Assembly (NCBI GenBank): GCA_965368185.1
Contig: CBDULZ010000002.1
Coordinates: 1-64,000 of the forward strand
Length of the DNA stretch: 64,000 bases
Reading direction: 5' to 3'
Source: Kriegella sp965368185
Lineage (GTDB): Bacteria; Bacteroidota; Bacteroidia; Flavobacteriales; Flavobacteriaceae
In this document: positions 62,498-64,000 of the stretch, piece by piece
Layout of the letters: each line of letters opens with the position of its first letter
Position numbering within the stretch: position 1 is the stretch's first letter
Made by a program: the position numbers and the translations under genes
Notes under the pieces: model-generated
Told to the model about the DNA's origin: nothing
Database searches by the model: none
What the model saw: the letters and a program-made list of their open reading frames with translations, nothing else

Positions 62498-63379
62498 CTA
62501 TTTTTCTTGCCCATTTTTATGCTGTTCCCTTCGAAAGGCACCTGGGGATTTTCCGGCATGCTTTTTAAAGACCCGTGAAAAGTATGAAAGGTTTTCAAAG
62601 CCTACTTTAGAAGCAATCTGTTTTAACGAATTGTTTGTTGTTAATAACAGTAATTGTGCGCGTTCAATACGTTGAGACCGAATATAGGCGTTGGGGCGAA
62701 TACCGACCTTCTCAGCGAACATTCTTGAAAAATAATCGATATTCAAATTACTATAATCGGCAAGTTGCTTTACATCGATTTTTAAATGTAGGTTCTCCCC
62801 AATGTAATTGAGAATATCACCTATTTCCCATTGAGTTTGGGCGCCTCCGTCCGGTATTTTACTATGTCGAACGAACCGTGATACTAACAATTTCAAAATA
62901 GAATGGGTTTCCAAATAATCTTGTATGGGCAAATTGTTGTTACTTTGCTCAAAACGATCAAGTGTAGGCCGGTTGTCATAGGCCTGTGGATCTTTGTTTA
63001 TTAATGATCGCCCGGGATTTAACTTCAAAAGTCTTTTAAAATAATACAAATCCATTTCTTGGGCTGCTACTTCGTATTCAAAATGACAAAGATTATAAAT
63101 TGAGGGGCCATTCCCTATTCCTTCGAAACAGCTGATGTAATATTGTTCGTGGTAGGCTTCACATTTATATCGGCTGTACGTATAACTTGGGATTAAATAT
63201 AGATATCCTTGTTTGAGTTGGAATTCTCGGTGGTTGTGGTATACCTTGGCGTTTCCTTTTGTAATGTAGTATATACGCGTAAACGGACTGAACACGTTGT
63301 CAAAGTCCCAATCCGTGCCCAGTTTGGCATATCCTATGTTTAGCAATCTTACCTGTAATGAGCGTAGTAATTGATTCAT
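62498..63379 (-). CDS. AraC-family transcriptional regulator
   Basis: The 293-residue protein has an N-terminal cupin-like sensing domain (about 1-150, with FTRIYYITKGNAKVYHN and GYLYLIPS) and two C-terminal helix-turn-helix motifs (IDVKQLADYSNLNIDYFSRMF; SLKQIASKVGFENLSYFSRVFKKHAGKSP). It should bind direct repeats and respond to a small ligand, probably a sugar. It is divergent from a cytochrome c lipoprotein gene whose promoter has a -7 box but no -33, so it is a likely activator of that gene. Confidence 0.9.
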   Translation of the reverse strand: MNQLLRSLQVRLLNIGYAKLGTDWDFDNVFSPFTRIYYITKGNAKVYHNHREFQLKQGYLYLIPSYTYSRYKCEAYHEQYYISCFEGIGNGPSIYNLCHFEYEVAAQEMDLYYFKRLLKLNPGRSLINKDPQAYDNRPTLDRFEQSNNNLPIQDYLETHSILKLLVSRFVRHSKIPDGGAQTQWEIGDILNYIGENLHLKIDVKQLADYSNLNIDYFSRMFAEKVGIRPNAYIRSQRIERAQLLLLTTNNSLKQIASKVGFENLSYFSRVFKKHAGKSPGAFRREQHKNGQEK

Positions 63380-63538
63380 TTATATCGGATTTGGACTAAT
63401 GCTATTGTCTTTCTATTTTTATAAAAGATGTTAAAAATATATAAGTTAACAAAATTTGAGTTTTAAACAAATTCACTTTAGGTCGGAAATGTACATTTTT
63501 TGGTCTGATTCGGAAAACGTTATGTGTCGAACAAACCT

Positions 63539-63546
63539 TATCTTTG
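63539..63546 (+). promoter_or_regulatory. -7 box of the cytochrome c lipoprotein gene
   Basis: TATCTTTG is an exact TAnnTTTG match 26 bp before the ATG at 63573. No TTG is found at the expected -33 position, so an activator, perhaps the divergent AraC protein, may be needed. Confidence 0.45.
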
Positions 63547-63572
63547 ATTGATTTGTCAATTACCAAAGATTT

Positions 63573-64000
63573 ATGCAACAACTTAAGTATTATTTGGGAT
63601 TTTTTACGTGCGTTTTCTTTTTATCGTGTGGCGGTCCAGAATTACCGGAAAACGTGGCTATGGAATATGAAAAACTTCCGAAAACCCTTGATTTCAACCA
63701 GCATATTAAGCCGATTTTGTCTGATAAGTGTTTTATCTGCCATGGCCCCGATAAGGCTAAGATAAAAGCGGGGCTTCAATTACATGTTTCTGAGAAAGCC
63801 TATGCCGAATTGCCAGACTCCCCAGGTAAATATGCTATTGTCCCAGGCAATTTGAGTAAAAGCCAAACCGTTGCGCGCATACTTACCGATAATCCAGAGT
63901 TGATTATGCCTGCGCCTGAATCACATTTGACCCTTAGTGATAGGGAAAAGGCATTGTTGGTGAAGTGGATTGAAGATGGTGCAGAATACAAAGATCATTG
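63573..64000 (+). CDS. Cytochrome c lipoprotein, planctomycete-type (5' part)
   Basis: The gene runs off the right edge after 142 codons. It starts with a lipoprotein signal (MQQLKYYLGFFTCVFFLSCG), then FNQHIKPILSDKCFICHGPD with the CxxCH haem motif, KAGLQLHVSEKAY and LIMPAPESHLTLSDREKALL with the probable Met ligand. This is the PSCyt1 domain that usually precedes DUF1549 and DUF1553 domains in large secreted proteins of Planctomycetes and Bacteroidota. Those parts would lie beyond the window. Confidence 0.8.
   Translation, partial: MQQLKYYLGFFTCVFFLSCGGPELPENVAMEYEKLPKTLDFNQHIKPILSDKCFICHGPDKAKIKAGLQLHVSEKAYAELPDSPGKYAIVPGNLSKSQTVARILTDNPELIMPAPESHLTLSDREKALLVKWIEDGAEYKDH

Overview
The window looks like the chromosome of a marine, polysaccharide-degrading member of the Bacteroidota, probably Flavobacteriaceae. 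The signs are a SusC/SusD pair, many lipoproteins with an SC-type lipobox, few Shine-Dalgarno sites, several promoters of the TTG-N18-21-TAnnTTTG type, and genes for sulfated algal glycan breakdown. No phage, IS element, CRISPR array or rRNA was seen.

Layout. (1) 1-5237: uronate catabolism (start of a KdgK-type kinase, uxaC) behind a LacI-type operator that overlaps its promoter, then two secreted fusion enzymes: esterase + GH43-like, and alpha/beta esterase + SGNH esterase. (2) 5818-8995: a compact four-gene signalling cassette with a coiled-coil protein, a soluble homologue of the N-terminal region of certain OmpA-family proteins, a Rab-like small GTPase and a hybrid histidine kinase. The last three frames overlap. 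This is the best candidate for a poorly described system. (3) 9903-37708: a large locus for a rhamnose- and uronate-containing sulfated glycan, consistent with ulvan. It has a DUF4861-like lipoprotein, a sulfatase, a sulfatase-GH78 fusion, rhamnose mutarotase, a GntR/LacI-type regulator, a susC-susD operon carrying cytochrome c/beta-propeller, FG-GAP and DUF1080 proteins, and a divergent rhamnose operon (bifunctional aldolase/dehydrogenase, isomerase, kinase, L-lactate dehydrogenase, NCS1 permease), then a heparinase II/III-like lyase. Three transcription units of this locus share a 20-bp direct-repeat element placed exactly 20 bp upstream of the -7 box. (4) 37774-49000: mostly housekeeping: polysaccharide deacetylase, glycosylasparaginase-like protein, DNA polymerase I, CutC, metallophosphoesterase, a cysteine-less thioredoxin, a DUF2723 membrane protein and tRNA-Gln. 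(5) 49451-64000: accessory genes: two sialidase-fold propellers, acyl-CoA synthetase, an exported methyltransferase, a phosphotriesterase-like protein, a CynX-type MFS transporter, an MscS channel, an aldo/keto reductase, a sorbosone-dehydrogenase-like lipoprotein, a NIPSNAP protein, an AraC regulator and the start of a cytochrome c lipoprotein.

How it fits together. Secreted esterases, sulfatases, GH43, GH78 and lyase would strip and cut the polymer, and SusCD would import oligomers. Uronates would pass through UxaC and KdgK. Rhamnose would pass through RhaM, RhaI, RhaB and the fused aldolase/dehydrogenase to DHAP and L-lactate, and LldD would turn lactate into pyruvate. The substrate is inferred from gene content only.
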